Below, one piece after another: positions 5,446 to 7,048 of a stretch of DNA of 7,048 nt. Location: positions 1 to 7,048 of the forward strand of contig JACDEC010000152.1 of assembly GCA_013816645.1 (NCBI GenBank), written 5' to 3'. The notes under the pieces were generated by a model, which was not told the DNA's origin, did not search any database, and saw only the letters and a list, made by a program, of their open reading frames with translations. The stretch comes from Planctomycetota bacterium (lineage in GTDB: Bacteria; Planctomycetota; UBA11346). Positions within the stretch are counted from its first letter, which is position 1, and the number at the start of each line of letters is the position of its first letter. A program made the translations under genes and the position numbers.

Positions 5446-7048
5446 ATGGTCGATGCGATCGAACCCAAGCAGTCCATCATCGTCGAGGAGATCGTCGAAG
5501 CGCCCGAGCCGCGCGGCCGGATGGCCGCGGCCAAGGCCTGGGCGGTCAGTGGGACAATCCATGCGCTCGCCCTGGGCCTGATGACTTTGGTGGTGACGAT
5601 TCCCATGCCGGTCGATCAGGACGAGGTGACGATCGTCACCAGGCCGCTGCAGCCGGCCGAGCCGCCCATCGACCCCGATGCGCCCAAGATCGATCCGACC
5701 CACGAACAGCCGATGGTGCCGGTGACGGTCGAGTCGGACGAGAAGCCGATCGATACGCCGGTCACCGAACTGACGCCCGACGACCTGGTGTCCGAATCCG
5801 AGAACAATATCGATGACGACAGTGTTCGCGGCGACCCCAACAAGCTCGGCGACGTCGAACTCGACGGCATCAACCTCGGCATGGCGACCGGTCCCGGCGC
5901 CAACGCGGTCGGCGAGCACGGGAATGGCCCCGGCGGCAACAAGGAGAAGATCGGCAGGTTCACGAATAACGGCCCTCGGGGCGTCAAAGACCGCGTCGAC
6001 GCGGTCGAGCGCGCGCTCGCCTGGTTCAAGCGTCACCAGAGCCCCAACGGCCAATGGGACGTCGACGGCTACCAACTCGTCTGCAACGACGGCGGACGCT
6101 GCGAGCCCGGCACCGCGCACACCGGCAGCGACGGCGACACCGCCTGCACCGCTTACGCCCTGCTCTGCTACCTCGGCTACGGCTACGACCATCGGCTGCC
6201 CAGCCGCTACAAGAAGACCGTCGCCACGGCGCTGACCTGGCTGGTCGAGCAGCAGCAGCCCGATGGCGCCTACGGTCGCAACTACGAGCACGCCATCGCC
6301 ACCATGGCGCTGTGCGAGGCCTACGCGATGAGCAACGATGCGCGGCTGCGCGAGCCGGCCCAGAAGGCGATCGACGTGATCCTCGCGAGGCAGACGCCGG
6401 ATCCCAAGGGCGCCTATCCCATCGGCTGGGACTACGTCGGAGCCAACGCGGCGCGCAACGACTCGTCGGTGGCCGGCTGGTGCGTCATGGCGCTGAAGGC
6501 CGGGTCGTCCGCCGGTCTCTCGGTCGGCAAGGGCCTCGACGGCAGCAAGTCCTGGCTGGAACGTGCCTGGCAGACCGCCAATCCGGGCCACAAGAAGCTC
6601 GACCCCTACAAGGATCAGAGCGTCTTCCCCTACACCTGGAACGCCGAGGCCGGCACCACCGACAAGGACCATCTCGCGGCGGTCGGCGCGATGTGCGCCG
6701 TGTTCCTCGGCCATCGCCGCGGCGACACCATGCTCGAGACCCTGTGCAACCGGATCATGGCCGTCGACTTCCCGGCCAGCACGACCTACCCGACCAACAC
6801 CTACCTGCTCTACTACAACACCATGGCCATCTTCCAGGCCAGCAAGCCGACCGACGAGCGCTGGCGCAAATGGGATGGCCAGGTCATCCCGGCGCTGATC
6901 ACCGCCCAGCGCCGTGGCGACTGCTTCGACGGCAGCTGGGACTTCGTCGGCACGGGTTTCCATGGCCACGAGACCGGCCGGCTGCTGAGCACCGCCTACT
7001 GCTGCCTGAGCATGGAGGTCTACTACCGCAAGGAGCGCGCCGACGCGC
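5446..7048 (+). CDS. Membrane-anchored prenyltransferase/squalene-oxidase-repeat (toroid) protein, 3' end cut
   Basis: 534 codons are visible with no stop before the window edge. Order: a charged N-terminus (1-30, MVDAIEPKQS), one hydrophobic segment (about 33-54, with ALALGLMTLVVTIPM) acting as signal anchor, a proline- and acid-rich linker (55-145), a glycine-rich stretch (145-165, ATGPGAN, GPGGN), then an alpha-helical domain from about 184. The domain repeats short QW-like turns: HQSPNGQWD (197-205), QQQPDGAYG (269-277), RQTPDPKGAYP (315-325), DCFDGSWDF (492-500). Each repeat carries helices such as TACTAYALLCYLGYGYDH. This is the alpha/alpha toroid fold shared by squalene cyclases, prenyltransferases and alpha-2-macroglobulin domains. 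The DxDD motif of squalene-hopene cyclase is absent (SDGDT at 228-232), so cyclase activity is unlikely. Cysteines 213 and 219 (CNDGGRC) could pair. LLSTAYCCLSMEVYYR near the edge looks like the closing helix, so few residues are probably missing. It is a hypothetical envelope protein of unknown function; a TonB-like or ligand-binding role is only a guess. Confidence 0.85.
   Translation, partial: MVDAIEPKQSIIVEEIVEAPEPRGRMAAAKAWAVSGTIHALALGLMTLVVTIPMPVDQDEVTIVTRPLQPAEPPIDPDAPKIDPTHEQPMVPVTVESDEKPIDTPVTELTPDDLVSESENNIDDDSVRGDPNKLGDVELDGINLGMATGPGANAVGEHGNGPGGNKEKIGRFTNNGPRGVKDRVDAVERALAWFKRHQSPNGQWDVDGYQLVCNDGGRCEPGTAHTGSDGDTACTAYALLCYLGYGYDHRLPSRYKKTVATALTWLVEQQQPDGAYGRNYEHAIATMALCEAYAMSNDARLREPAQKAIDVILARQTPDPKGAYPIGWDYVGANAARNDSSVAGWCVMALKAGSSAGLSVGKGLDGSKSWLERAWQTANPGHKKLDPYKDQSVFPYTWNAEAGTTDKDHLAAVGAMCAVFLGHRRGDTMLETLCNRIMAVDFPASTTYPTNTYLLYYNTMAIFQASKPTDERWRKWDGQVIPALITAQRRGDCFDGSWDFVGTGFHGHETGRLLSTAYCCLSMEVYYRKERADA

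Noticed and set aside
6211..6245. Squalene-hopene cyclase identity for the last gene
   Set aside because: The DxDD catalytic motif is missing, and the protein has a membrane anchor plus long linker, unlike cyclases.
3151..6969. A 1272-codon open frame on the minus strand spanning glgB and the toroid gene
   Set aside because: It is antisense to two well supported genes in a GC-rich region where such shadow frames rarely meet stop codons. Its composition is skewed and low in complexity (V, A, R, D, H repeats), and no domain is recognisable.

Overview
This is a GC-rich bacterial chromosomal segment with strong G/C third-position bias. It holds five complete genes and one gene cut by the right edge. 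The best guess for the source is a Planctomycetota-type bacterium. Three things point that way: the unusual L20 N-terminus (MRATNGAARHR) and the long L35; a rplT not followed by pheS; and a final gene of the membrane-anchored 'prenyltransferase/squalene-oxidase repeat' (toroid) type that is common in that phylum. No rRNA or marker gene in the window proves it, so treat the assignment as inference.

Layout. Positions 1-104 are the upstream region of a ribosomal protein operon, with a C-rich block that reads as four G-runs on the minus strand and a weak promoter-like pair. rpmI (L35, 105-362) and rplT (L20, 470-823) follow, separated by a spacer with four consecutive GC hairpins. The operon appears to end at a perfect 11-bp stem-loop (851-875). 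A 252-bp convergent gap (824-1075) carries a 30-bp direct repeat with inverted ends plus nested hairpins. It separates rplT from a minus-strand crotonase-family gene (1076-1810).

A 166-bp divergent region leads to mreB (1977-3029), the actin-like cell-shape protein. It is followed after 136 bp by glgB (3166-5349), a full-length glycogen branching enzyme with all three catalytic residues. After 96 bp with a compact inverted/direct repeat comes an anchored toroid protein (5446 to beyond 7048) with an excellent ribosome binding site.

The genes do not form one pathway: translation, acyl-CoA metabolism, cell shape, glycogen synthesis and a membrane/periplasmic toroid protein lie side by side. This is mostly ordinary core genome; there are no signs of phage, insertion sequences or CRISPR. 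The points most worth a second look are the composite repeat in the rplT/crotonase gap, the hairpin-filled L35-L20 spacer, the crotonase that lacks one catalytic glutamate, and the uncharacterised toroid protein. No stretch longer than 300 bases lacks a gene.
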